A stretch of 13,560 bases of DNA from an uncultured Synergistales bacterium (GCA_905236605.1 CAJORD010000222.1:1-13560), one strand, 5' to 3'; positions 1-7,071 are shown, counted from the stretch's first letter. Notes: generated by a model from the sequence alone, not told the origin. A program made the numbers and translations.

Positions 1-548
1 TTGTGTGTGCTTTGCGAATGTCCAAAATAAAAATTTTGCGTTTCGTTGCTTCGATTTATATTGTAATTTTAAGAGGCTCGCCTGTATTAATGCTATTGAT
101 GCTGATGTATTACGGGGTCTTTGCGCGCTCAAGTCTTGAGGCTCTTACGATAGCTACGATAACTTTCTCGCTAAACGTTGCGGCTCACATTGCTGAACTT
201 TTGCGTGCGTCTATAAGCGCAACTGATCATGGGCAAGTTGAAGCGGCACGAACGCTGGGATTTTCAGCGTGGCAAGCATTTTATTTAATTACATTGCCTC
301 AAGTTGTAAAAATCTCAAAGCCTGTATATCAATCGACGATTGTAAATTTGATTCAATGGACTAGCGTTGTAGGTTACGTTTCAATCACTGATTTAACTCG
401 CGTCATCAACAACATAGCATCACGTACAATGCAGCCTATGATTACAATTAGTATCGGCATGTTAATTTATCTTGCACTCGCTTATATTGTTCATGGGATC
501 TTTGCATTCACCGACTTTTTAGAAACAAGAAAGGAGGCCGTGCAATGA
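1..548 (+). CDS. Polar amino-acid ABC transporter permease (5' partial)
   Basis: Inner-membrane permease subunit of a polar amino-acid importer of the HisM/GlnP type. The gene runs off the left edge: the open frame continues to base 1 and the sequence near the edge (CALRMSKIKILRFVASIYI, then RGSPVLMLL) matches the interior of the family rather than a true start, so about 35-45 residues including the first membrane helix are missing. The visible 181 residues hold hydrophobic segments at about 22-40, 46-66, 110-127 and 145-168. The cytoplasmic EAA loop that docks on the ATPase is at about 80-99 (EAARTLGF, ending in ITLPQ). The stop codon overlaps the ATPase start by four bases (ATGA), so translation is probably coupled. 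Substrate cannot be told from the sequence; a periplasmic binding protein is expected upstream, outside the window. Confidence 0.9.
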   Translation, partial: VCALRMSKIKILRFVASIYIVILRGSPVLMLLMLMYYGVFARSSLEALTIATITFSLNVAAHIAELLRASISATDHGQVEAARTLGFSAWQAFYLITLPQVVKISKPVYQSTIVNLIQWTSVVGYVSITDLTRVINNIASRTMQPMITISIGMLIYLALAYIVHGIFAFTDFLETRKEAVQ

Positions 549-1666
549 GTCTCATTGAAGTAAAAAATCTCTGTAAATCTTTTGGAAGTTTGCAAGTTTT
601 AGATAACGTGAATTTAAGCGTTGACGAAGGCGAAAGAATTGCGATCATAGGCGGATCCGGGTGCGGCAAAAGTGTTTTCTTGCGTTCGCTTGAGCTTCTC
701 GAAACGCCTGATAGCGGACAAATTTTCATTGATGACGAAGATATAACTTCAAAGCGCGCTGATGTCAACATGATACGCCGCAAAATGGGAATGGTTTACC
801 AAAAATTTTATCTGTTCTCACATTTGAACGTCCTCGATAATTTGTGTCTTGCTCCTGTGAAACTCTTAGGAATGACTCGCGCCGAAGCAGAGGCCAACGC
901 TATCGAATGGCTGTCTAAAGTCGGCTTGTCTTCAAAAATTCATGCAATGCCCACTAATTTATCAGGCGGTCAACAACAGAGAATTGCAATTTGCCGTTCG
1001 CTCATGATGAATCCGAAAGTCTTGTTGTTTGATGAACCCACAAGCGCATTAGACCCTACTATGGTAGGCGAAGTCCTCGCAATGATACGAATGTTAGCAA
1101 AACACAATTTAACAATGCTAATTGTAACTCACGAAATGAATTTTGCCCGTGAAGTAGCAAGCCGCGTTTTGTTCTTTGCTGACAAGGGAATCTATGAACA
1201 AGGCACGCCTGCAGAAATTTTTGACTCACCAAAAAGAGAAAAGACCGTCGCTTTCATTCGTAAACTAAAATATTTTGGATACGAAATCACTTCGCGACAC
1301 TTCGATTTATTAGCAATGCAAGGCGGTATTCATTCATTCACGGAAAAATACGGAATTAATAAAAAGCTTGCATATAGGCTTGAACTTTGCAGCGAGGAAT
1401 TAGTATACGAAATGTTATCAGGCTGTTACGACAAAGCCCGTAATAATGTGAATATATCGCTTGAAATTTCGTATTCCGAAGCCGACTCATCTGTCGTATT
1501 GACGCTTACAAGCGGCGGAGAAAAATTTAATCCGTTCGACAATGCACAAAAAATTTCAGATGACGATGACGTTCATTTGGGTGTCGCTATTTTGAAGAAA
1601 GTAGCTAAAGGCGGAATTAATTACGAGTTTTCGGAAGGACTTAACAAAATACAAATTACACTATAA
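545..1666 (+). CDS. Amino-acid ABC transporter ATP-binding protein with extra C-terminal GHKL-like domain
   Basis: Cytoplasmic ATPase that powers the permease encoded just upstream. The first ~242 residues form a normal polar amino-acid transporter ATPase: Walker A GGSGCGKS at 36-43, Q-loop Gln86, signature LSGGQ at 139-143, Walker B VLLFDEP at 159-165 with Glu164, and switch His196. The family normally ends near there, but this protein continues to 373. The extra ~130 residues look like a histidine-kinase-type ATPase of the RsbW/SpoIIAB kind: an acidic helix SEELVYEM (283-290), strands NISLEISY and VVLTLTSGG, a KFNPF turn (327-331) and a closing HLGVAILKKVAKGGINYEF followed by GLNKIQITL. The Asn of the N-box and the Asp of the DxG box appear replaced (Tyr288 or Glu289; Ser323), so this domain may not bind ATP. 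The start is ATG with AGGAGG at 532-537. The ABC assignment is firm; the C-terminal domain is an inference. Confidence 0.93.
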   Translation: MSLIEVKNLCKSFGSLQVLDNVNLSVDEGERIAIIGGSGCGKSVFLRSLELLETPDSGQIFIDDEDITSKRADVNMIRRKMGMVYQKFYLFSHLNVLDNLCLAPVKLLGMTRAEAEANAIEWLSKVGLSSKIHAMPTNLSGGQQQRIAICRSLMMNPKVLLFDEPTSALDPTMVGEVLAMIRMLAKHNLTMLIVTHEMNFAREVASRVLFFADKGIYEQGTPAEIFDSPKREKTVAFIRKLKYFGYEITSRHFDLLAMQGGIHSFTEKYGINKKLAYRLELCSEELVYEMLSGCYDKARNNVNISLEISYSEADSSVVLTLTSGGEKFNPFDNAQKISDDDDVHLGVAILKKVAKGGINYEFSEGLNKIQITL

Positions 1667-1667
1667 A

Positions 1668-1720
1668 AATTAGGAAGAAGAAGCTAAAAATTCCTAACTC
1701 CTACTTCCTAACTCCTAATT
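1668..1720. terminator. Bidirectional terminator between the ABC ATPase gene and ilvN
   Basis: The arms AATTAGGA (1668-1675) and TCCTAATT (1713-1720) are perfect complements. On the minus strand the hairpin is followed by a T-run (the A-run at 1665-1669), and on the plus strand by ATTTTTAC. It lies between two convergent genes, so it can end both transcripts. The 5' arm could pair with alternative 3' copies, because TTCCTAA at 1691-1697 and CTTCCTA at 1704-1710 also complement it. The stem is AT-rich, so strength is uncertain. Confidence 0.6.
1691..1717. repeat. Direct repeat of 13 bases inside the terminator loop
   Basis: TTCCTAACTCCTA occurs twice, at 1691-1703 and 1705-1717, separated by one C. 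The core CTAACTCCT recurs in the two other intergenic hairpins of this window, at about 4430-4438 and 5796-5803. This points to a dispersed short repeat tied to transcript ends. Confidence 0.7.
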
Positions 1721-1724
1721 ATTT

Positions 1725-2237
1725 TTACATTTCTCCGCGTTCGATCGCCACTATACCTGTGCGCGCAAGCTCTATAATTCCAAACTCTTTCAACAAAGTT
1801 TCAAATGCTTGTGTCTTCTGGTCGTCGCCAGTAACTGAAATTGTTAAGCTGTCCGGCGTGATGTCTATTACAGACCCACGGAAGATATTTGCAATTTGTA
1901 TTATTTCGTTTCGTGCAGCCTTATCCGCCGCGTGAACCCGCACCAGCATTAGTTCGCGTCTAATAGCCTTCGACGGATCCAAAATTTCAACATAATGAAT
2001 CGGTACGAGCTTTCTAAGTTGCGCACAAAGCAGCTTAATTCGCTCATCATCAGAGAAAATCTCTATAGTGAAGCGCGTTACATTTTGGTCAACTGTCCAA
2101 CCGGCCGCGATTGTTTCAATGTTGTATCCCTTGCGTGAGAACAAGTGCGCGAGCTGTGAAAGCACTCCGGCTTCGTTGTCCATTGCCGTTACGATTGTAT
2201 AACGTTTCAAATTTTGATTATTTTCTTTTGCTTGCAT
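1725..2237 (-). CDS. ilvN: Acetolactate synthase small (regulatory) subunit
   Basis: Regulatory subunit of acetolactate synthase, the first common step of valine, leucine and isoleucine synthesis; in the family it activates the large subunit and usually carries the feedback site for valine. From the chosen ATG the protein has 170 residues, close to the usual 160-175. The N-terminal ACT domain is clear (YTIVTAMDNEAGVLSQLAHL, then SRKGYNIETIAAG), followed by the second domain beginning RRELMLVRVHA. A GTG at 2246 lies in the same frame, but it is part of the ribosome-binding sequence AAGAGGTG; the ATG at 2237 sits six bases beyond that site and is preferred. The gene follows ilvB by 12 bases and is surely cotranscribed with it. 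The transcript ends at the hairpin shared with the convergent ABC operon. Confidence 0.95.
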   Translation of the reverse strand: MQAKENNQNLKRYTIVTAMDNEAGVLSQLAHLFSRKGYNIETIAAGWTVDQNVTRFTIEIFSDDERIKLLCAQLRKLVPIHYVEILDPSKAIRRELMLVRVHAADKAARNEIIQIANIFRGSVIDITPDSLTISVTGDDQKTQAFETLLKEFGIIELARTGIVAIERGEM

Positions 2238-2249
2238 GTCTATCACCTC

Positions 2250-3986
2250 TTAATCAAGCATAAAGTTAGCGATGAAGCTGTTTCCGCCGACCATTGGCCG
2301 CACCATCTCGTCCATATCTATTCTACAATCTATTACCCAGCCTTTACCGTCTGAACGTGAAGCCACAGCCTCTTTCAAAACATCGCGAAGCGTTGCCACG
2401 TCCGTAACTCGTCGGCCATGAACTCCATAAGCTTCAGCTAATTTTGCAAAGTCAGGGCCTCGGTCAAGTGTAGTTTGTGAATATCGTTCGTTGTAAATCA
2501 GATGTTGCCACTGGCGAACCATTCCCAACGCTGAATTATTAAAGATTAGCGTGATTATTGGCAACTTGTAAAATTCTTCTGTGCAAAGCTCGTTGCAGTT
2601 CATTCTAAAACTTCCGTCGCCCGTAACATGCAAGACAGTTTTTTCAGGATTGCCGGCCTGCGCTCCGATTGCTGCGCCAAGTCCGAAGCCCATTGTCCCG
2701 AAGCCGCCTGACGTGATTAACTGGCCGGGATAATCAAATTTGAAGTGCTGGATTGCCCACATTTGGTGCTGCCCTACGTCTGTCGTTACGATTGTGTCTT
2801 GTGGCAAAATTTCAGCCGCCGCCGATAAAACTTCTTTCGGTGTCAAAGTGCCTTCGACATCGTCATATTCTGTCTCACGTTTGAAAGAGAAAACGTAATT
2901 TTTCCAAGCGTCGTTTTTCTTGTCGTGTTTCAATTTCGCTAAGAGCAAATTCAAAATTTTCTTCGCGTCGCCGATTATGTGCAAATCCGTCATGACGTTC
3001 TTGTTAATTTCTGACGCATCTATATCTATGTGAACGATCTTCGCGTTTTTTGCAAAGCCCGCCGGATTAAGCGTAACTCGGTCAGAAAATCGGCAGCCTA
3101 CAGCAAGCAGCAAATCGCAAGCGTCGCACGCCATGTTAGAAGCCTGTGAGCCGTGCATTCCTATCATGCCGGTTTTAAGAGGACTATCGCCGGGAAACGC
3201 TCCCCCGCCCATCACTGTGATAGCTACAGGCGAATCCATTCGCGCAGCTAAAGTTCTAAACTCTTGAGACGCCTTAGCTCGCACAACTCCGCCGCCGCAA
3301 ATTAACAAAGGCTTCTCGGACTTGTCAATTAATTCTGCGAGTTCGTCAATCGCTTCGAGATTTATATCAGGATAACCGACACTCGGGTGATGAGTGTTTT
3401 TAAGTCGCTCTATGCGTGTGCCTGTGCTCATAAAATATTCTTCCGGCGTTACTGGATAATATTCACACTCGCTCGCCGTCGCGTTTTTTTGAATGTCAAT
3501 CAGCACCGGCCCCGGACGCCCAGAACGCGCTATCGCGAATGCCTCGCGAACTGTGTCGGCCAAATTTTCAACCCTGCTCACGATATAGCTGCTCTTCGTT
3601 ATTGGCAACGTTACGCCCGTTATATCGACTTCTTGAAACGCGTCACGGCCGATTAAATCGCTGTTCACGTTGCAAGTTATGAAAACTACAGGCGAAGAGT
3701 CCATATAAGCTGTAGCTACTCCCGTCGTAAGATTTGTAGAGCCGGGGCCCGACGTCGCTAAACACACTCCGACTTTGCCTGTCGAACGCGCGTAACCGTC
3801 AGCAGCGTGCGAAGCTCCTTGCTCGTGAGCCGTCAAGATGTGTTTTATCTCTTTGTGGTCATAAAGTTTGTCATAAACGTTGAGAATAGCCCCGCCGGGA
3901 TAGCCGAAGACCGTATCGACCCCCTGCTCGATGAGGCACTGTATTAAAATCTCCGAGCCGTTTAACTTTCTGCTAGTGTTGCTCAA
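2250..3986 (-). CDS. ilvB: Acetolactate synthase large (catalytic) subunit
   Basis: Thiamine-diphosphate enzyme that condenses two pyruvates to 2-acetolactate, or pyruvate with 2-oxobutyrate, for branched-chain amino-acid synthesis; it acts in the cytoplasm with IlvN. At 578 residues it is of normal length. The three domains are in order: the N-terminal pyrimidine-binding domain with catalytic Glu55 in AHEQGASHAADGYAR, the central FAD-type domain (about 200-350), and the ThDP-binding domain with GDGSFRMN at 456-463 and the paired Asn483-Asn484. GMVRQWQ at 488-494 is the usual acetolactate-synthase motif near the active site, which favours IlvB over other ThDP decarboxylases. The start is TTG, reached through a GGGGA ribosome-binding site followed by a run of nine T on the coding strand that runs into the start codon. 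ilvN follows directly; ilvC and ilvD are not in the window. Confidence 0.96.
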   Translation of the reverse strand: MSNTSRKLNGSEILIQCLIEQGVDTVFGYPGGAILNVYDKLYDHKEIKHILTAHEQGASHAADGYARSTGKVGVCLATSGPGSTNLTTGVATAYMDSSPVVFITCNVNSDLIGRDAFQEVDITGVTLPITKSSYIVSRVENLADTVREAFAIARSGRPGPVLIDIQKNATASECEYYPVTPEEYFMSTGTRIERLKNTHHPSVGYPDINLEAIDELAELIDKSEKPLLICGGGVVRAKASQEFRTLAARMDSPVAITVMGGGAFPGDSPLKTGMIGMHGSQASNMACDACDLLLAVGCRFSDRVTLNPAGFAKNAKIVHIDIDASEINKNVMTDLHIIGDAKKILNLLLAKLKHDKKNDAWKNYVFSFKRETEYDDVEGTLTPKEVLSAAAEILPQDTIVTTDVGQHQMWAIQHFKFDYPGQLITSGGFGTMGFGLGAAIGAQAGNPEKTVLHVTGDGSFRMNCNELCTEEFYKLPIITLIFNNSALGMVRQWQHLIYNERYSQTTLDRGPDFAKLAEAYGVHGRRVTDVATLRDVLKEAVASRSDGKGWVIDCRIDMDEMVRPMVGGNSFIANFMLD

Positions 3987-4052
3987 AAAAAAATCCCCTT
4001 AAAAAAAATTTGCATACAAGTTTAGCACGTTTTTATTTTTCAAAAATTTCTA

Positions 4053-4084
4053 TTGACAAATTAGGGGGGGGTATAACATATAAT
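4053..4084 (+). promoter_or_regulatory. Promoter with a G8 tract in the -35/-10 spacer
   Basis: A perfect -35 TTGACA (4053-4058) is followed by an eight-G run (4064-4071) and two possible -10 boxes: TATAAC at 4072-4077 (13-base spacer) and TATAAT at 4079-4084 (20-base spacer). Neither spacing is the optimal 17, so loss of three G or gain of four would tune the promoter. The predicted RNA start, about 4090, lies just upstream of the ribosome-binding site GAGGAG at 4098-4103 of the small secreted-protein gene. The boxes are seen directly; length variation is an inference. Confidence 0.65.
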
Positions 4085-4114
4085 GCATTTATTCTAAGAG
4101 GAGTGATTTTTTCA

Positions 4115-4384
4115 ATGAGGCGTTCAAAATTTGTAGCTGTGATTTTGATTTGCTTTTTGTTGTTTAGTGTTGCAGATGTCCGATTGGCAAGAGCAGAGCT
4201 AACGGACTTAGATAAAGATGATGACGGCGATATTGATTTACTTGATGTCGGTATCGAAATTTTTGAAATAGGAATGAATATATATGAATTATGGGAATTG
4301 TGGGATATGTCTGGAAAGTCAGAGCCTGCTCCAGCTCAGAAGGAAGAAGCCAAAGAAGAATCCTCATGGTGGTGGCCGTTTTAA
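4115..4384 (+). CDS. Small secreted acidic protein with one EF-hand/dockerin-type calcium loop
   Basis: Not a family I recognise. The frame stays open upstream to 4010, but the ATG at 4115 is chosen because it follows GAGGAG (4098-4103, 11 bases away) and begins a classic signal peptide: Arg-Arg-Ser-Lys, a hydrophobic core (about 6-19), and a probable cleavage after RLARA at 27. The mature part has about 62 residues. It starts with DKDDDGDIDLLD at 33-44, a full 12-residue calcium loop with Asp at 1, 3, 5 and 12, Gly at 6 and Ile at 8, as in EF-hands and single dockerin repeats. A hydrophobic/acidic helix-like stretch follows (GIEIFEIGMNIYELWELWDM), then a charged Pro/Ala/Glu/Lys linker and the ending SSWWWPF. 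It stands alone between divergent ilvB and convergent gdhA. Calcium binding and export are inferred; the function is unknown. Confidence 0.75.
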   Translation: MRRSKFVAVILICFLLFSVADVRLARAELTDLDKDDDGDIDLLDVGIEIFEIGMNIYELWELWDMSGKSEPAPAQKEEAKEESSWWWPF

Positions 4385-4418
4385 TTTAAGAAAGTAAGGT
4401 TATCTCGAGTACAAAAAA

Positions 4419-4448
4419 TTGAGGAGGCTCTAACTCCTACCTCCTCAA
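4419..4448 (-). terminator. Terminator of gdhA
   Basis: A perfect 9-bp stem, TTGAGGAGG (4419-4427) with CCTCCTCAA (4440-4448), encloses a 12-base loop containing CTAACTCCT. On the minus strand it is followed by a T-run (A-run at 4413-4418), the form of an intrinsic terminator just past the gdhA stop at 4456. It could also slow transcription arriving from the small plus-strand gene, though that side lacks a strong T-run. Confidence 0.8.
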
Positions 4449-4455
4449 TCTTAAA

Positions 4456-5730
4456 TTATAAAAACGTGCCGCGAAGTTCAATCACGTCAGCAACTCTTTG
4501 TATAGCTGCCATGGAGGCTGCGCGGCGCATTTTGATTTTCTTTGCTTCGGCATAATCCCACACGCGTCGGAAGTTGCCTTTCATTATATGGACAAGTTTA
4601 TTATTATATTCTTCTTCGGTCCAGAAAGCTCCCTGCAAGTTTTGCGCCCATTCAAAATAAGAGCCAATGACACCGCCGGAGTTTGCGAGGAAGTCCGGGA
4701 CGATTGTAACGCCTTTGCTTGCGAGGATTTCATCGCCTTCGGGAGTAACAGGCCCGTTAGCGCCTTCGACGATGTAACGAGCTTTAACTTTGTCGGCGGT
4801 CTTGCGATTAATCATGCCGTCGCGTGCACACGGGAAAAGAAAATCGGCGTCAACGAACATATCTTCGTCAATTTTTTCGCAGTTTCCGACTTTCTCAAAC
4901 CCGGTTAATAATCTCTTAGGATTTGCGTGAACGACTTCAAACGCTTTGCGAATGTCGATCCCGTTCGCAGAATAATACGAGCCTGATATATCACTTATCG
5001 CAACGACTTTAACGCCTGCTTCGGTGAGAGTCTTCGCGGTGTAGCTTCCGACGTTGCCAAATCCTTGAACGATGGCTGTAATTTTATCTGGACTTTTGCC
5101 GAGGACTTTCATTAATTCGAGTCCGCATGTAGCGACGCCGCGCCCTGTAGCTTCGTGTCGTCCGTAGCTTCCCCAGAACGTCACGGGCTTGCCTGTTAAT
5201 AAGGCCGGTTCTAAGTCGCCGCGCATTTTAGAGATAGTGTCAACGATCCAGACCATTTCTTGGCTGCTTGTGTTCATGTCCGGGGCCGGAATATCGCTCC
5301 ATTTTCCTAATATAGGAGAAATTCTCGCGCCATAAGTCCGTGATAATTTTTCTTTTTCTTTCTTCGACATGTTCATAGGGTCGCAAGCTATACCGCCTTT
5401 GCCGCCGCCGTAAGGTATTCCCGCGAGCGAACATTTCCACGTCATCAAGATAGCTAACGCTTCGCACTCGTCCATATCGACTTCAGGGTCGTAACGAACG
5501 CCGCCTTTAGACGGGCCAAGAGCTGTAGAGTGTTGAACTCGATAGCCTTCAAAGACGTTTACGCTTCCGTCGTCCATTTCGACAGGTATCGAAACTTGCA
5601 CCCTACGTTCAGAATGGCTCAAGATTGAAATTAATTTTTCATTGAGCCGCATTTCGTCAGCCGCGCCGTAAAATTCCTGCAAAGCTGTATCGAGTAACAC
5701 ATTTGAAGATTTTCGCCGTTCCTGTTTCAC
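4456..5730 (-). CDS. gdhA: NAD(P)-dependent glutamate dehydrogenase
   Basis: Hexameric cytoplasmic dehydrogenase interconverting glutamate with 2-oxoglutarate and ammonia; in amino-acid fermenters it usually works in the deaminating direction. The 424 residues are typical of the family. Visible landmarks are GPSKGGVRY (72-80), Lys99 in TWKC, catalytic Lys111 in YGGGKGGI, the catalytic Asp151 in APDMNT, the nucleotide-binding GFGNVG at 223-228, GANGPVTPEGD (323-333) and NSGGVIGSYFEW near 350-361. Glutamate is preferred over leucine or phenylalanine as substrate because the overall pattern and length follow glutamate dehydrogenases, but related amino-acid dehydrogenases share these motifs. The start is GTG, ten bases after AGGAGG. 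It follows pth on the same strand, separated by a hairpin terminator, so it may have its own promoter in the 78-base gap; none is convincing there. The coenzyme preference cannot be read safely. Confidence 0.93.
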   Translation of the reverse strand: MKQERRKSSNVLLDTALQEFYGAADEMRLNEKLISILSHSERRVQVSIPVEMDDGSVNVFEGYRVQHSTALGPSKGGVRYDPEVDMDECEALAILMTWKCSLAGIPYGGGKGGIACDPMNMSKKEKEKLSRTYGARISPILGKWSDIPAPDMNTSSQEMVWIVDTISKMRGDLEPALLTGKPVTFWGSYGRHEATGRGVATCGLELMKVLGKSPDKITAIVQGFGNVGSYTAKTLTEAGVKVVAISDISGSYYSANGIDIRKAFEVVHANPKRLLTGFEKVGNCEKIDEDMFVDADFLFPCARDGMINRKTADKVKARYIVEGANGPVTPEGDEILASKGVTIVPDFLANSGGVIGSYFEWAQNLQGAFWTEEEYNNKLVHIMKGNFRRVWDYAEAKKIKMRRAASMAAIQRVADVIELRGTFL

Positions 5731-5772
5731 TTTTAATACGCCTCCTTAAAATTTAATTTTTTTATTAAAAAA

Positions 5773-5805
5773 TGAGGAGCCGGCTTTTTAATTCCTAACT
5801 CCTCA
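5773..5805 (-). terminator. Terminator between pth and gdhA
   Basis: The arms TGAGGAG (5773-5779) and CTCCTCA (5799-5805) form a perfect 7-bp stem. On the minus strand it is followed by TTTTTT (A-run at 5767-5772), just past the pth stop at 5809. The 19-base loop holds TTCCTAA of the shared repeat and the palindrome GCCGGC. It probably ends, or partly attenuates, the rplY-pth transcript before gdhA. Confidence 0.75.
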
Positions 5806-5808
5806 CAC

Positions 5809-6360
5809 TTAATTCTTAACTGCATTTACAAGCGTCATAGCTCTTTGAATGTCTTTATCGAGCCACGTGTTTACAGCTCGTTCAACGTTATCGACGATAT
5901 CGGGAAGCTGTTTTCGCTCGTCTTCGTTAAAATGTCCGAGAACGTAATTAATCATTTCGCCGGGGGCTTTGCCGATTCCAACTCGCAGACGCGGGACATC
6001 AAGACTTCCCAACGCTCCCAAAATCGAAATTAAACCGTTATGACCGCCAGCCGAACCGCTCGCGCGAAGTCGCAACTTTCCAAACGGCAGCGCCATATCG
6101 TCATAAATTATTAAAACGTCGCTTAGTTCTATCTTATAAAAATTCACGGCTTCAGCCACGGCTATCCCGCTTGAGTTCATGAAAGTCAGCGGCTTTATAT
6201 AAATCACGCCGTCGGCTTTCCAAAATTCAGAATGAAATTTCGTTTGTGGCGAGCCGAGATTTTTGTTTACGATTATGTGGTCAACGCACAGCCAGCCCGT
6301 GTTATGACGGGTGAAAGCGTATTCAGTTCCGGGATTTCCGAGGCCGGCTATGAGTTTCAT
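5809..6360 (-). CDS. pth: Peptidyl-tRNA hydrolase
   Basis: Cytoplasmic enzyme that frees tRNA from peptidyl-tRNAs dropped by stalled ribosomes. At 183 residues it has the usual length. All expected active-site positions are visible: Asn9 in GLGNPG, catalytic His19 in TRHNTG, Asn62 in TFMN, the acidic YDDMALP with Asp87, and Asn108 in SAGGHNGL. The C-terminal part (PRLRVGIGKAP, then YVLGHF) also follows the family. The ATG is six bases after the rplY stop, so the pair is cotranscribed; rplY(ctc)-pth adjacency is very common in bacteria and supports both calls. The ribosome-binding site, inside the end of rplY, is weak, suggesting translational coupling. Confidence 0.97.
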   Translation of the reverse strand: MKLIAGLGNPGTEYAFTRHNTGWLCVDHIIVNKNLGSPQTKFHSEFWKADGVIYIKPLTFMNSSGIAVAEAVNFYKIELSDVLIIYDDMALPFGKLRLRASGSAGGHNGLISILGALGSLDVPRLRVGIGKAPGEMINYVLGHFNEDERKQLPDIVDNVERAVNTWLDKDIQRAMTLVNAVKN

Positions 6361-6366
6361 GACACA

Positions 6367-7038
6367 TTACTTCTTGTCTTCTGCTTCAGCGTCTTCCTTG
6401 GCGGCCTTGCCCTTGGCTACGACTTCGACATCAGCAGCGGCGGGTGCTTCTTCTTCAGGTTCTGCCTCTTCAACACCGCGCGAGGTTACGACATTCGCAA
6501 CGATTTCTTCTGGGTCAGCAAGGACTTCGACATTTTCAGGAAGTTTCAAATCTTTAACGTGGATAGCGTCGCCAACATTGAGGCCGGAAACGTCAACGGT
6601 GATAACGTCAGGAATGCTCATCGGCAAGGTCTCGACTTCAAGCTCGTGAGTGAACTCAAGGACTCCGCCATCTTTGACGCCCTGCGAGTCTTCGCGTCCG
6701 ACGACTTCGACAGGAATTTTAACTGTAATCTTGCGTCCTCTTACAAGATGTAAGAAGTCAACGTGAAGCGGCATGTCTGTGAGCGGGTGTCGCTGTGCTT
6801 CGCGGATTATGCAAAGTTCTTCGCTGCCGTCAGGAAGTTTGACGTTAAGTCGCGTCGTTTCCCAGTGCCCAGCCAAAATTCTTTCAAGCTCGCGCATGTT
6901 GACTTTGCCTTTGATGTTTTCTTTGATTTCGGGGCCGTAGATTATGCAGGGCACGAAGCCGGCGCGTCTAATTCTTCCGTTTTCGCCTTTGCCTGTCTTC
7001 TCACGGGACTCCATCACTAATGTTACTATGTTCGCCAT
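6367..7038 (-). CDS. rplY: 50S ribosomal protein L25 (long, Ctc/TL5 type)
   Basis: Ribosomal protein that binds 5S rRNA on the large subunit; the long two-domain form is called Ctc or TL5. The 223 residues divide into the N-terminal 5S-rRNA-binding domain (about 1-92, with GFVPCIIYGP and the ending DMPLHVDFLHL) and the C-terminal beta domain (about 95-187, with IPVEVVGREDSQGVKDGG and LNVGDAIHVKDLKLP). A charged Ala/Glu/Lys tail of about 35 residues follows, as in many Ctc proteins. The ATG at 7038 follows AGGAG by nine bases. It is the first gene of the rplY-pth pair, transcribed from a good promoter at 7072-7099 and divergent from the TolC-family gene. Confidence 0.95.
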   Translation of the reverse strand: MANIVTLVMESREKTGKGENGRIRRAGFVPCIIYGPEIKENIKGKVNMRELERILAGHWETTRLNVKLPDGSEELCIIREAQRHPLTDMPLHVDFLHLVRGRKITVKIPVEVVGREDSQGVKDGGVLEFTHELEVETLPMSIPDVITVDVSGLNVGDAIHVKDLKLPENVEVLADPEEIVANVVTSRGVEEAEPEEEAPAAADVEVVAKGKAAKEDAEAEDKK

Positions 7039-7071
7039 GAAAAAAACTCCTTTTGAAAAATTTATAAAACG

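Noticed and set aside
4020..4059. Minus-strand promoter for ilvBN (TTGTCA at 4054-4059, or TTGAAA near 4038-4043)
   Set aside because: No -10 box of good quality lies at a suitable distance for either. A promoter must exist here, but the sequence does not single one out. No leader peptide rich in branched-chain codons or T-box-like structure was seen.
4010..4114. Longer start (TTG at 4010) for the small secreted protein
   Set aside because: It would place the -35, G8 tract, -10 and ribosome-binding site inside the coding region and bury the signal peptide 35 residues from the N-terminus.
4498..4908. Plus-strand open frame of 136 codons
   Set aside because: It is antisense to gdhA, which is clearly coding; there is no ribosome-binding site of note and no recognisable protein features.
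6232..6753. Long plus-strand open frame of 173 codons, and another of 112 codons at 6311-6649
   Set aside because: Both lie antisense to pth and rplY, whose products match known families along their full length. The plus-strand products have no recognisable motif, so they are by-products of codon bias.
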